A stretch of DNA of 32,111 nt from Verrucomicrobiia bacterium (GCA_020439925.1 JAGRPC010000116.1:1-32111), one strand, 5' to 3'; shown: positions 15,040 to 23,857, numbered from the stretch's first letter. Translations and numbers: made by a program. Notes: generated by a model from the letters alone, not told the origin.

Positions 15040-16830
15040 ATGCCCGTTGTCACTCCCTCCACGACCCAGCCGGAATACGACGTCGCGATTGTCGGATCGG
15101 GCGCGGGCGGAGGGCAGATGGCCTACACACTCACCCTGGCCGGGGTGAAGTGTGTCATGCTCGAGGCGGGCCGGAGCTACGACCCGGCTTCGGAAACGCC
15201 CATGTTCAACAGCGGTGAGCATGCCCCCCTGCGCGGCGTCAGCACGCCGGACAAGGATTTCGGATTCTTCGATGCGACCATTGACGGGGGCTGGCAGGTT
15301 CCGGGCGAGCCCTACACCCAGGCTTCGGACAAACAGGAGGAGCAGTTCTGGTGGTGGCGCGCCCGCATGATGGGTGGACGGACGAACCACTGGGGGCGCA
15401 TTTCGCTACGCAACGGTCCCTACGATTTCAAACCCCGATCGCACGACGGGCTCGGTTTCGACTGGCCGGTCACCTACGAGGAGATCGATCCATACTACAC
15501 CATGGTCGAAAGCCTCATCGGGGTCTACGGCACGAACTGCGGTCTCGAGAATACTCCCGACTCGCCCGAAGGTGTCCTCCTCCCACCGCCGAAGGGCCGC
15601 CTTGCGGAACTCGTCGCGCAGAAGTATGGGAAGAAGCTCGGCATCCCCTTCATGCCGATCCATCGCGCGGTCCTGACGCGTCCGCTGGACTCGGTGAACA
15701 TCCCGAAGAAACTTCATCCAGGGAACGAGTGGGCCCAGAAGATCGTCGCGGAATCGATGCTGCGGCGGGCCGCCTGTTTCTGGGCGACGGACTGCGGGCG
15801 CGGTTGCTCCATCGGAGCGAACTACCAGTCGACCACGGTCCACCTTCCCCCCGCCCTCGCCTCGGGGAACCTAGACATCGTCCCCAATGCGCACGTGCGA
15901 GAGGTCATCCTTTCCGACTCCGGCAAGGCGACCGGCGTGCTCTACATCGACAAGACGACGGGGAAAGAGGAGCGGATCAAGGCGAAGACCGTGGTCCTTG
16001 CGGCCAGCAGCGGCGAGACCGTGAGGATCCTGATGAACTCGAACGGCGGCAAGGGCATCGCCAACAGCAGCGGTCTCGTCGGGAAGTACATCATGGACAC
16101 CGTCGGGACGAGGGTGAGCGGCCAGGTTCCCTTGCTCGAGAACGTGCCTCCCCACAATGAGGAAGGCGCAGGCGGATCGCATTTTTATGCACCCTGGTGG
16201 GGCTACCGGGACCAGGCCTCGGGCAAGCTCGATTTCCCCCGTGGTTACCACATCGAACTCGGCGGCTCTCGTTCCATGCCGATTGGAAACAGCCCGGTTC
16301 CCGCGGAATACACCCGAGGGACCTACGGGAAGAAATTCAAGGAGGAGATGCGTCGCTATTACGGCTCCTTCGTCAGTTATTCCTGCCGCGGCGAGATGAT
16401 CCCCAACGAGGACAGCTACTGCGAACTCGACCCGAAGGTGAAGGACAAATGGGGCATTCCCGTGGTGCGCTGGCACTGGAAGTGGAGCGAGCACGAGATC
16501 AAGCAGGTCGCGCACGCCCGCAAGACTTTTGTCGAGCTGATCGAGTCGATGGGTGGCACCGCCCATGTCGACAAGGACGCAAAACCGCTCGACTATATCG
16601 ACCCGGGCGGAAAGATCATTCACGAGGTCGGTGGTGCCATCATGGGAGCGGACCCGAAGACTTCGGTGACCAATTCCTGGAACCAGACCTGGGACATCCC
16701 CAATCTCCTCGTCTGCGACGGCTCGCCCTTCGCTTCGAACGCGGACAAGAATCCCACCCTGACGATCATGGCGATGGCCTGGCGCGCCGCCGACCACCTC
16801 GTTGAAGAATCCCGCAAAGGAAATCTCTGA
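15040..16830 (+). CDS. GMC-family FAD oxidoreductase (gluconate dehydrogenase large subunit-like)
   Basis: A 596-residue flavoprotein. The frame opens at 14920, but the ATG at 15040 is chosen because it sits 13 residues before the FAD Rossmann motif (VAIVGSGAGGG) and the extra residues overlap the preceding gene. Other family marks are LEAGRSYDP, MGGRTNHWGR (the active-site flavin loop), ATDCGRGCSIGANYQS, and the C-terminal block HEVGGAIMGADPKTSV ... WDIPNLLVCDGSPFASN ... NPTLTIMAMAWRAADHL, with the catalytic His and Asn of GMC enzymes. It should oxidise a sugar or alcohol and pass electrons to a quinone or cytochrome. It has no signal peptide of its own; the next gene, overlapping the same operon, carries a Tat signal and may carry it across. 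No cytochrome c subunit is seen nearby. Confidence 0.92.
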   Translation: MPVVTPSTTQPEYDVAIVGSGAGGGQMAYTLTLAGVKCVMLEAGRSYDPASETPMFNSGEHAPLRGVSTPDKDFGFFDATIDGGWQVPGEPYTQASDKQEEQFWWWRARMMGGRTNHWGRISLRNGPYDFKPRSHDGLGFDWPVTYEEIDPYYTMVESLIGVYGTNCGLENTPDSPEGVLLPPPKGRLAELVAQKYGKKLGIPFMPIHRAVLTRPLDSVNIPKKLHPGNEWAQKIVAESMLRRAACFWATDCGRGCSIGANYQSTTVHLPPALASGNLDIVPNAHVREVILSDSGKATGVLYIDKTTGKEERIKAKTVVLAASSGETVRILMNSNGGKGIANSSGLVGKYIMDTVGTRVSGQVPLLENVPPHNEEGAGGSHFYAPWWGYRDQASGKLDFPRGYHIELGGSRSMPIGNSPVPAEYTRGTYGKKFKEEMRRYYGSFVSYSCRGEMIPNEDSYCELDPKVKDKWGIPVVRWHWKWSEHEIKQVAHARKTFVELIESMGGTAHVDKDAKPLDYIDPGGKIIHEVGGAIMGADPKTSVTNSWNQTWDIPNLLVCDGSPFASNADKNPTLTIMAMAWRAADHLVEESRKGNL

Positions 16831-16846
16831 ACCCTCACGGAAGATC

Positions 16847-17506
16847 ATGACTCCCCTCGACGAACAGCCGCCGCGTCTCCCTCGCCGCAAAGTCCTCCAG
16901 ATGTTCGCCGCCGCCACCGCTGCGGCGGGAGGCAGCCTGGATTCGCGTCTCTTCGGAGCGGAAACCGTTGCCGCCAACGGATACGGCACCGATCCCGTCC
17001 TTACAAAAGTCTACGCACCCGGCGACATCTGGCCGCTGACCCTCTCGGAAGGGGAGCGGAAAGCCGCGGCCGCCCTCTGCGATCTCATCATTCCGGAGGA
17101 CGATCTTGGCCCCGCCGCCAGTGCCGTGGGAGTGCCCGAGTTCATCGACGAATGGGTCAGCGCACCCTATCCCGCCCAGCAGCGCGACCGGCCCGCGATC
17201 CTCGAGGGCCTTGCCTGGATCGATGCCGAGGCGACAAAGCGTTTCGGGAAATCATTTGCCGGCCTTGATGCCGCGGGAAAGGTCGCCATTGCCGACGACA
17301 TCTGCGATCCTGACAAAGCCACCCCGGAGTTTTCCAAGGCGGCGCGCTTTTTCGAGAAGTTCAAGACCCTCGCGGCGGGCGGATACTACAGCACCCAGCC
17401 CGGATGGAAGGCAATCGGTTTCGTGGGCAATCTTCCGACCGTCACCTTCGACGGTCCTCCCCCCGAGGTGCTCCGGATGCTCGAGGTAGAACAAACCGTG
17501 GTGTGA
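16847..17506 (+). CDS. Gluconate 2-dehydrogenase subunit 3-like Tat protein
   Basis: A 219-residue small partner subunit (PF13618) of membrane-bound GMC dehydrogenases. The start at ATG 16847 is preferred: ACGGAAG lies just before it, and it is 16 bases after the stop of the large subunit. A longer frame opens at 16802 inside that gene. The N-terminus has a twin-arginine signal (PRRKVLQMFAAATAAAGG). The mature part shows the family pattern: LTLSEGERKAAAALCDLIIPEDDLGPAASAVGVPEFIDEW, then KFKTLAAGGYYSTQPGWKAIGFVG. The Tat signal suggests that it carries the folded FAD subunit to the periplasm, as known for this family. It ends only eight bases from the convergent gene at 17515. Confidence 0.9.
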   Translation: MTPLDEQPPRLPRRKVLQMFAAATAAAGGSLDSRLFGAETVAANGYGTDPVLTKVYAPGDIWPLTLSEGERKAAAALCDLIIPEDDLGPAASAVGVPEFIDEWVSAPYPAQQRDRPAILEGLAWIDAEATKRFGKSFAGLDAAGKVAIADDICDPDKATPEFSKAARFFEKFKTLAAGGYYSTQPGWKAIGFVGNLPTVTFDGPPPEVLRMLEVEQTVV

Positions 17507-17514
17507 CGCGACGC

Positions 17515-18420
17515 TCAAGGCAGGGCGATGCCGTGCCGTTGCCAGAGGGCCTCGAGATCGGCGGCCGATCCCTTGAAGACGTTCCGTTCCACCGGGCGGT
17601 CGAGGTCGCCGAAATAGGCGGGGAAGCGGCGGGCGCCGTGGCTGTAGACTTTTGGCTGCGAACGTCCGCCGCTCCACTCGACGCCGCCGTATTGCCAGAT
17701 CGTCCAGTCGGACCACACGTTGTATTGTTTTGTCAGGACCTCGGGATGGACGGGAATGGGGAACTGGGGGAAGTTAGGATCGAACCCCTTGTCGTGGGAG
17801 TAAAGGGCGATCCAGTAGGGCATGCGGCGCAGTTTCGCCTTCGTGGCCTCGTCGGCCTGGCTCAGGAGCGTCTTGAGGTGGCCGCTGTTTTCCAGGTAGG
17901 CGACGGGGACCACTCCGGTGCGGCTCTCGACACGGTCCATGAATCGGAGGATGTCGTCCATTCGCGACTGGGCATCGAAGTCGCCGACGAGGAGCAGGGA
18001 CACGGCGTTCCAGTCGCGGCTTGAAGCGAGGGAGCGGGCGCGGTCGACGAGCTGGTCTGCCTGCGCCACCGCATCGACGTGGGTCTGGAGCCGGTAATAA
18101 ACACCGGGAAACATCCCGGAGCGGTCCGCGGCGGCAAGAAAGGCGGCGCATTTCGTGTCGAGGTTGCCGCCCTTGCCGGCACGGGCGATGAGGGCGACGG
18201 CACCGTTTTCCTTCAGGGCCGAGACGTCGTTTTCGGAGTAGGATCTGCCCTCCCGCTGCTTTTCTTTCGGATCGTAGGCCGAGACGTTGACGATCTGCAG
18301 CATTCCTCCGGAGGTTGCAGGCGTCGATGTCGAGGAGGCGCCCGGCTCGACCGAGGTGCGGCAGTGGGTGAAGGCCGCGACGGGGGCGAGAAGGAGGAGC
18401 AAGAGTGCACGTCGGATCAT
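17515..18420 (-). CDS. GH25 (lysozyme)-like secreted protein with altered catalytic motif
   Basis: A 301-residue exported protein. Signal peptide 1-19 (MIRRALLLLLLAPVAAFTHC), with Cys20 at the end but not in a standard lipobox. The fold markers of glycoside hydrolase 25 muramidases are present: NVSAYDP near 45-51, FPGVYYRLQTHVDAVAQADQ (104-123), VAYLENSG, YWIALYSHDKG and WTIWQYGGVEWSGG. The central family motif, normally Asp-x-Glu at the end of a beta-strand, reads LLLVGDFDAQ (D147, D149), so the catalytic Glu seems replaced by Asp. It may be an inactive or altered relative that binds cell-wall polymers. The partner of the start is the ATG at 18420; no ribosome site is evident. Confidence 0.7.
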   Translation of the reverse strand: MIRRALLLLLLAPVAAFTHCRTSVEPGASSTSTPATSGGMLQIVNVSAYDPKEKQREGRSYSENDVSALKENGAVALIARAGKGGNLDTKCAAFLAAADRSGMFPGVYYRLQTHVDAVAQADQLVDRARSLASSRDWNAVSLLLVGDFDAQSRMDDILRFMDRVESRTGVVPVAYLENSGHLKTLLSQADEATKAKLRRMPYWIALYSHDKGFDPNFPQFPIPVHPEVLTKQYNVWSDWTIWQYGGVEWSGGRSQPKVYSHGARRFPAYFGDLDRPVERNVFKGSAADLEALWQRHGIALP

Positions 18421-18465
18421 CGGAGACAGGATCGCACCATTCCCGCCGTTCGCGAGCGTTTGCGG

Positions 18466-18975
18466 TCAGCTGCGTGGCGAAACGATGATGCCAGCATCGG
18501 ACGGTTCGGCCTGCCTTTTGTATTCATCCACCCGATAGGTGGCCAGGGCCTCTTTGATCCGCTCCGCCGGACCAGAGTCGGGAAACAGTCGATAACTTGG
18601 GGCAATGATTTCATCTACTTTTACCGGATCGATCTCGATGATGGAAATAATCGGAAACGCGCTTCCGATTGCCAGGGTCAACTTGCGATGCTTGTCTTCG
18701 TAAGACACATCATCCGGCCTCAAGACCTTGGCTCGTCCGGTAATCTTGTATCCCTTCTGGACGAAAACGTTCACGAAACTGACACAAACTCGCTCGTCCC
18801 TTTCAATGTTTCGGACCGTCACGGGTGAAGCAATGTTCCCGATCAAAATCTTGCCTTTGCCATCATAAAGGAATGCCTCCTTGGGAGAGACGTTAGGGAA
18901 GCCATCACCTGAAACGGTTGCAAGCCAGCACAGCACACTCTGGTCGATTGAGTCGATGATTTCGGGGGTGATCAT
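18466..18975 (-). CDS. Pyridoxamine 5'-phosphate oxidase-like FMN-binding protein
   Basis: A 169-residue split-barrel flavoprotein of the PNPOx-like superfamily. The N-terminal pattern LCWLATVSGDGFPNVSPKEAF, then KILIGNIASPVTVRNIERDERVCVSFVNV and GYKITGRAKVL, is the FMN-binding core of small general stress or nitroreductase-like members. A C-terminal extension (about 110-169) is specific to this subgroup. It has no signal peptide and is cytoplasmic. Substrate unknown; such proteins bind FMN, F420 or heme in different lineages. It starts at the ATG at 18975 and ends 45 bases upstream of the GH25-like gene's start on the same strand. Confidence 0.85.
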   Translation of the reverse strand: MITPEIIDSIDQSVLCWLATVSGDGFPNVSPKEAFLYDGKGKILIGNIASPVTVRNIERDERVCVSFVNVFVQKGYKITGRAKVLRPDDVSYEDKHRKLTLAIGSAFPIISIIEIDPVKVDEIIAPSYRLFPDSGPAERIKEALATYRVDEYKRQAEPSDAGIIVSPRS

Positions 18976-19074
18976 GTTTGGGGGAATGTCGAGATTCTCC
19001 TGCGCCTGACCGAGGGCGCGGCTTCGATTGCGAGTTGGGGTGGAATGGCCATGATCGATCGAAATGGCACCGGG

Positions 19075-19611
19075 TCAGGCGTTCTGCGATTCAGATAGTT
19101 CCCTTGTGGTTTTGGGTAGGCGGCGACTGCGAATCCACCACCGGAACGAATCGAAGAGCGCTCCGGGGCCTTCGGTCAACCACCAGTAGACGCCCAAGGG
19201 CACGCTCAGATAGATGGCGAAATTCATCAGAACGGGCCACGCTGAAGGCCTGGAATGGGTCGTGACCAACTCAATGTATCCCGAATAGACCGCGTAAGTC
19301 AGAAGAAAGGCAGCAACCGTCACGATCGGTATCGCTGCCAGTCGCGGTAGGTTCAGCAGTCTGCAGAAGATCGCTCCAATGCCGGATGCAGGTGCAAAGA
19401 CTCCCCAACCGAGAAAGAGGCACGCGGCAATTACGGCTATGAGACCTGCCGGAAGTGCGAGTGGTCCTCCGACGCCTAGATCACCGACGACCGCAATGGC
19501 GAGCAGCAGGAAATACACGACGACCCAGAGGACGCACCCGGTAAACATCGCGAATCCAACGAAAAGAAAATGCCGTGCGAGAAAGGAGATTACTGGGATC
19601 ACTGCATTCAT
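19075..19611 (-). CDS. Small integral membrane protein of unknown function
   Basis: 178 residues from the ATG at 19611 (a TTG-initiated frame extends to 19629). The sequence has about four hydrophobic segments: PVISFLARHFLFVGFAMF with GCVLWVVVYFLLLAIAVV; PAGLIAVIAACLFLGWG; PIVTVAAFLLTYAVYSGYI; and VLMNFAIYLSVPLGVYWW. The C-terminus is basic and probably cytoplasmic (RWWIRSRRLPKTTRELSES). No family is recognised and no catalytic residues stand out. It has no clear operon partner: the gap to the next minus-strand gene upstream is 158 bases. Confidence 0.65.
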   Translation of the reverse strand: MNAVIPVISFLARHFLFVGFAMFTGCVLWVVVYFLLLAIAVVGDLGVGGPLALPAGLIAVIAACLFLGWGVFAPASGIGAIFCRLLNLPRLAAIPIVTVAAFLLTYAVYSGYIELVTTHSRPSAWPVLMNFAIYLSVPLGVYWWLTEGPGALFDSFRWWIRSRRLPKTTRELSESQNA

Positions 19612-19769
19612 TCTTGAAGTGAAGGTCAAGGTTGAGCCGCGCCTGACCAGAGGGCGAGCTTTGAATCAAGGCTGATCGTTCGCGTTTTTACGAGCATTCG
19701 ACGTGTGGCTGGTCGGGTTTTGGTGTCCGGCCGCTTGTTCCGCGTTCCGGTTTCGGGGGAAGAGTGAAT

Positions 19770-20294
19770 CTACCAGTAAGCCGAACGCTGGTAAGTCAGT
19801 CCGGTCTTGGTGTCATGATAGTATTCGTGAGCGCCTCCGTTACTCGCAAAGTAGCGATACAAAACGGTGTTCTTTGTCACGATCCAGCCAAGCGGACCGA
19901 TTGCGTTTCCAATCGTATCAGGGCGCGCCGGCGATCGTTCGCTGAAAGAATCGAGGGTCTCCCCGGGGCTGGCGAATCTCTTGTCGAGGAATGTGTTGAG
20001 GTCTCTCTCCGATATCGTGTAGATGGCGTAGTGATCGAGAAAGTCCTGCCGCAGTGTGATGTCGGTAGCGGCGGGAGGGATCAGGTTCCGGCCCCTCTCC
20101 TCCCACCAGATCGTACTTCTGTTGGCATGGTGGGTATTGGTTCCATAGATTCGGAACAGAATCAGGGCACCCACCATTGGCAGGGCGAGAATGGCAATGA
20201 TTACCTTGAAAACAAGTCCACGGCGCGGCGACGCGGACTCCAGAGGGGTGATGTCTGCCCTCCCGTTGATTGGCGGCGAAGTGTCTTGTTCCAT
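19770..20294 (-). CDS. Single-pass membrane-anchored protein of unknown function
   Basis: 174 residues from an ATG at 20294. A short polar N-terminus ends in SPRRG, followed by one transmembrane helix at about 28-48 (VFKVIIAILALPMVGALILF). The rest is a soluble domain outside the membrane with the features TIWWEERGRNLIPPAATDITLRQD, YAIYTISERDLNTFLDKRF and a C-terminal YHDTKTGLTYQRSAYW. The ISERDLNTFL pattern suggests a folded domain, but I do not recognise the family. It probably reflects a lineage-specific gene. No ribosome site is evident and its neighbours give no functional clue. Confidence 0.6.
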   Translation of the reverse strand: MEQDTSPPINGRADITPLESASPRRGLVFKVIIAILALPMVGALILFRIYGTNTHHANRSTIWWEERGRNLIPPAATDITLRQDFLDHYAIYTISERDLNTFLDKRFASPGETLDSFSERSPARPDTIGNAIGPLGWIVTKNTVLYRYFASNGGAHEYYHDTKTGLTYQRSAYW

Positions 20295-20432
20295 CGAAAG
20301 ATGGTCACATCCGAAAATGAAATGAGCATGAAGCCACGATGAAATCTTTGCGAATCGTTTCGTGGCCGAACGGTCTGTTTTCGTTGACCTCGCGCTGCGA
20401 AATCAACGACGGCCCGTTTCGGGAGGCTTCCG

Positions 20433-20460
20433 AAAAACCTCCGCTCTGACAAGGAGGTTT
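20433..20460 (-). terminator. Intrinsic terminator (minus strand)
   Basis: On the minus strand AAACCTCC (plus 20453-20460) pairs fully with GGAGGTTT (plus 20435-20442) over a 10-base loop, and the stem runs into five T residues (plus A20433-20437). It lies 73 bases after the stop of the gene at 20534-21328, which it most likely terminates. On the plus strand the same bases give a false strong ribosome site. Confidence 0.55.
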
Positions 20461-20533
20461 ATGCGGAAGGGGCGCCTATCAGGGTCAGGGGTGTCTCCAT
20501 ACCCGCTTGGGTCGGAGATCGGGCCGGATCCAC

Positions 20534-21328
20534 TTACCGCCGCCTCACGGCCTCGTCGAGGAGCCGGTTGTAGATCTGCTGACGCTCAGGCATGCCGAGA
20601 CCGCGATTGCGATACTCGTACATCTTCACATTGATGCTCTCGCGCTGCTCGATGGAAAGACGCGAGATTTTCGAGACCACCTCGGACGGGATGACCTGGT
20701 TGTCTCCGTATCCGTCGGCCTTGAAGCCCTCCTTGATATTCCGTGCGGCGTTACGGGCATCGTTGAGCTGATCCGGAGTCAGGACCCGCGGGTCGGGTCC
20801 TCCGTGGGGACCCGTGCCTCCGCCGGGAGTGCCGTTGCCGATGCGGTTTGAGACCATGACCCCGTTCGGCCCCTTTGTCTGGGCGGGTGCCTTCTCATAG
20901 CGGATGGAAAAGATTTCGCCCCCCCCCGACATCTTGATCTTTGCGGTGAGGGTTTCGATGTCGGAGAGGTTGCCGTTCACCTCAACGAGCTGCCAGCCTT
21001 CCGGGCTCACCGTATCTGTCGAGACGACCGATGTCTTGCTGGTCTCCAGATCGAGGAGCGTGGCGACGGGCGCGTCGGCGATGCGCGCGACGCCGGTGAT
21101 GATGAGCGACTTGGAGAGATCGAGGGTGCGCTGAAAGGGCGAGTGCTGCTTCAGGGCGGCGAAATGATCTTCCGTGACCTGATCCGGAAGGGCGAAGCTG
21201 GGTGTTTCCCTCAGTCCTTCTGCGGTGGGGGTGGGAACCGGTTCCTCGGACAGTGCAGCCAAGGGAAGCAGGAGGGCCCCGCTTGCCACGGAACCCAGCA
21301 GGCCAAGGCGCTGTCGGATCGCATTCAC
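20534..21328 (-). CDS. Exported protein of unknown function
   Basis: 264 residues, read from a GTG at 21328. The N-terminus looks like a signal peptide (RQRLGLLGSVASGALLLPLAALS). The first half contains HSPFQRTLDLSKSLIITGVARI and PVATLLDLETSKTSVVS, a beta-type module that I have a general impression of seeing in Verrucomicrobia proteins without known role. A Gly/Pro-rich linker (NGTPGGGTGPHGGPDP) follows, and then a helical C-terminal region (LNDARNAARNIKEGF ... ERQQIYNRLLDEAVRRR). Function not known. It is divergent from the CCxxC protein gene at 21474, and a terminator follows its stop. Confidence 0.65.
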   Translation of the reverse strand: MNAIRQRLGLLGSVASGALLLPLAALSEEPVPTPTAEGLRETPSFALPDQVTEDHFAALKQHSPFQRTLDLSKSLIITGVARIADAPVATLLDLETSKTSVVSTDTVSPEGWQLVEVNGNLSDIETLTAKIKMSGGGEIFSIRYEKAPAQTKGPNGVMVSNRIGNGTPGGGTGPHGGPDPRVLTPDQLNDARNAARNIKEGFKADGYGDNQVIPSEVVSKISRLSIEQRESINVKMYEYRNRGLGMPERQQIYNRLLDEAVRRR

Positions 21329-21473
21329 TGTTCGTCAACCATGCTCCGGGAAGCGGGGCGGATCGAGTCACGGAATCGCGGACGCCGCCGAGGATGCGGA
21401 AGTAGGCGCGACCCGCGCGATGACGCCTCAGGGACAGGCGCCATTTTTTGAATCCGGTGGTATTCTTCCCCTG

Positions 21474-21965
21474 ATGAAAACAATCGCTTTCCTGTTTTTC
21501 GGAACCGCTCTCGCGGCCCTCCCTCTCACCGCTTCCGCGGATTCGACCCTCACCGTTTCCGGCGTGCACAACTGCTGCAAGGGATGTGCGAAGGGCATCG
21601 AGGAAGCCATCACCAAGGCCGGCGCCACCGCCGCGATCGACGGCACCACCGTGACGATCACGGCCAAGAGCGATGACGCCGCCCAGAAGGCCGCGGAGAA
21701 GCTGGTTGCCGCCGGATACTTCGGCGAGGGTGCCCCGGCTCCCAAGGTCAGCGACAGCAAGGTGAAGTCGGCCAAGGTCGGCGGAGTTCACCTCTGCTGC
21801 GGCAAGTGTGTCAAGGCGGTCGAGGAAGCCGTGATGAGTGTTTCCGGGGTCACTTCGCACAACGCCGAAAAGGGTGCCAAGACCTTCACGGTGGAGGGTG
21901 ACTTCAGCACCGCAGCTCTTGCGGCCGCTCTCCAGAAGGCCGGGCTCAGCGGCGATATCAACTGA
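21474..21965 (+). CDS. Exported protein with two HMA-like CCxxC modules
   Basis: 163 residues from ATG 21474, chosen because it begins a clean signal peptide (MKTIAFLFFGTALAALPLTASA); the frame is open back to 21225 but that part overlaps the divergent gene. The mature protein has two tandem ferredoxin-like heavy-metal-associated modules: VSGVHNCCKGCAKGIEEAI (28-46) and VGGVHLCCGKCVKAVEEAV (102-120), each followed by the beta-alpha-beta pattern of the fold (AIDGTTVTITAKSDDAAQKAAEKL; TFTVEGDFSTAALAAALQKAG). The metal motif is HxCCxxC in place of the usual GMxCxxC. It probably binds a soft metal such as copper in the periplasm. A strong terminator follows 37 bases after the stop, so it is monocistronic. 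Confidence 0.85.
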   Translation: MKTIAFLFFGTALAALPLTASADSTLTVSGVHNCCKGCAKGIEEAITKAGATAAIDGTTVTITAKSDDAAQKAAEKLVAAGYFGEGAPAPKVSDSKVKSAKVGGVHLCCGKCVKAVEEAVMSVSGVTSHNAEKGAKTFTVEGDFSTAALAAALQKAGLSGDIN

Positions 21966-22002
21966 CCGTTTCTCTTCTTCGAAACCCTTTTCTTTTTATC
22001 TC

Positions 22003-22038
22003 CCCGCACCGCGCCAGTCGCCGTGCGGGTTTTTTTTT
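22003..22038 (+). terminator. Intrinsic terminator after the CCxxC gene
   Basis: Stem CCCGCAC (22003-22009) / GTGCGGG (22023-22029), extended by three more pairs after one mismatch, followed by nine T residues (22030-22038). It ends the plus-strand gene at 21474-21965. The T-run is on the plus side only, so it does not serve the convergent symporter gene well. Confidence 0.9.
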
Positions 22039-22096
22039 GGAAAAGGAAGGCGGGCGGCCTGGGATCCAATATGGCGGGATCGATTCCTGGATTCGT

Positions 22097-23857
22097 TCAG
22101 GCTCCTTCTTCCCCCGTTACCGGGGAATCGGGGGAGCCTTCGGCACCGCGCACGAGAACCTGTGCGACTTTCCTGACATTGTAGTAAAGGCGCTTGATGA
22201 GTCCGACGAGGTCGACCGTGATGCGGAATCCCTCGAGATCCATTTTCCCCTCTTTCATGAGCAGTCCCAGCGACTTCAGGGCCTGATCGATCTGCGAGTG
22301 GATTTCGGCCTTCCGGTGGATCACCTCGCGGGCGATCTCCACGTCTCCGCTCTCAATGGCGCTCAGCACATCCGCCGCGGAGGCAGCCACCGCCGACCAG
22401 GCGGGGCGGAGGGGAGTGGTCGCGGAGTCGGTGGCGATGGAATGGTCCACCGTGTGCATTCCCTGCGCGACAAAATCGGTGCCGATGAGGTCCCCGGTGC
22501 TTTCCATGTAGTTGGCGATCGAGAGCAATTGCTCAAGCCTGGAGGACTCGGAGGTGGAAAGATCTCCCCGACCGAGCGCGTTGAGATAGTCGAGGATGGC
22601 GAGGTGGAGCCGGTCGACATCCTCGTCCATCTCCGCGAGTCGCTGTAGTTTCCAGCGGTCGCGAGCCCTCCACGCATCGGGAGTCGCCACGATCATGCGG
22701 GTAACGCATTCCCCCATGTGCACCAGTTCCATCCTGGCCCGGTCGAGGGCGAGTGAAGGGGTGGCGAGGTAGACCTTGTCGAGGAACTTCGGCTCGATGA
22801 TCGCCGGCATTGTGACCTTTTTTTCCGGCACGATCTTCGAGGCGAGGTGGGCGATCGGATTCACGAACCAGATCAGGATCAGGGTGTTGGTCACGTTGAA
22901 AAGCGTGTTGGCGTTGGCGACCTGGCGGGGAGTCTCGGCGACGAGGCGGGCCATGCCATCAAGATCCGGTCGGGAGGGGGAAATCTCTCTCGCGAGTCCT
23001 CCTAGCTGATCGATGAACCCCACCCAGAGCAGGGCACCGATCACGTTGAAGAGGACGTGGACGACCGCCGTCCTCATCGCGACGGGAGGCTTGCCGAGGG
23101 CCGAGAGGATGGCGGTGATGCAGGTCCCGATGTTTGAGCCGAGGGCGAGCGTGATTCCCGCCTCGAGGGTAAGGAAACCCTGGGAGGCGAGCATGATCAC
23201 GATGCCCGTGGTGGCGGAGGAACTCTGCACAAGGGCGGTGAAGGCTGCCCCGAGAAAGATGCCGAAGAGCGGGGAATCCATCTTCGACATCAGTTGGATG
23301 AAGGGCGGGTAGGTGCGGAGGGGATCGGTCGCCTCGCTCATCTGATCCATGCCGATGAAGAGGAGACCGAGCCCCAGAATCATGGCGCCGTATTCCTTGA
23401 CCACCTGGCGTCGGGGGAAGGTCCAGACGGCGAATCCGGCCGCCACGAGGACCCAGGAAAAGGCGGTGATCTTGAAGGCGACGATCTGCGCGGTGATCGT
23501 GGTGCCTATATTGGCCCCCATGATCACCCCGACCGACTGGCCCAGGGTCATGAGACCGGCGCTGACGAAACCGACGACAAGAACGGTCGTGACCGATGAA
23601 GACTGGATCACGGCGGTCACGAGCGCGCCGGAGGCCGCCGCAGTGAACCGGTTCGTGGTGAGGCGCCCGAGAAGAGCCCTCATTCCATCTCCGGCGGCCA
23701 GCTTGAGCCCCTCGGACATCGTGTGCATGCCGTAGAGGAAAAGGGCGAGACCTCCGAAGAGACCGGTTCCGATGGTGAGGAAGCTGGGGGAGTCTTCCAT
23801 GGGGATCGTGACTCGCGACAAGAGGCCGAGTCCGCTGGCAGAGGGTTCTTTGGGCAC
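22097..23857 (-). CDS. Na+/phosphate symporter family protein with PhoU-like C-terminus
   Basis: A 586-residue NptA/PhoU-type transporter that should move inorganic phosphate (or an organic anion) with sodium across the inner membrane. It has two inverted repeats with the family QSSS motif (AVIQSSSVTTVLVVGF and LVQSSSATTGIVIM), each followed by a GANIGTTITAQIVAF / GSNIGTCITAILSAL block. From about residue 395 the sequence becomes helical and hydrophilic and ends in a PhoU-like four-helix region. The start is a GTG at 23857 preceded at good spacing by GAGAGGA; a second candidate is the ATG at 23800. It is adjacent to the PhoD phosphatase on the same strand (137-base gap), which fits a phosphate-supply role. 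Specificity is inferred from family only. Confidence 0.9.
   Translation of the reverse strand: MPKEPSASGLGLLSRVTIPMEDSPSFLTIGTGLFGGLALFLYGMHTMSEGLKLAAGDGMRALLGRLTTNRFTAAASGALVTAVIQSSSVTTVLVVGFVSAGLMTLGQSVGVIMGANIGTTITAQIVAFKITAFSWVLVAAGFAVWTFPRRQVVKEYGAMILGLGLLFIGMDQMSEATDPLRTYPPFIQLMSKMDSPLFGIFLGAAFTALVQSSSATTGIVIMLASQGFLTLEAGITLALGSNIGTCITAILSALGKPPVAMRTAVVHVLFNVIGALLWVGFIDQLGGLAREISPSRPDLDGMARLVAETPRQVANANTLFNVTNTLILIWFVNPIAHLASKIVPEKKVTMPAIIEPKFLDKVYLATPSLALDRARMELVHMGECVTRMIVATPDAWRARDRWKLQRLAEMDEDVDRLHLAILDYLNALGRGDLSTSESSRLEQLLSIANYMESTGDLIGTDFVAQGMHTVDHSIATDSATTPLRPAWSAVAASAADVLSAIESGDVEIAREVIHRKAEIHSQIDQALKSLGLLMKEGKMDLEGFRITVDLVGLIKRLYYNVRKVAQVLVRGAEGSPDSPVTGEEGA

Noticed and set aside
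20453-20634. Small plus-strand gene with an ideal AGGAGG ribosome site at 20452-20457
   Set aside because: The AGGAGG is the arm of a minus-strand terminator stem, and the frame runs antisense into the exported-protein gene with an unstructured Arg-rich translation.
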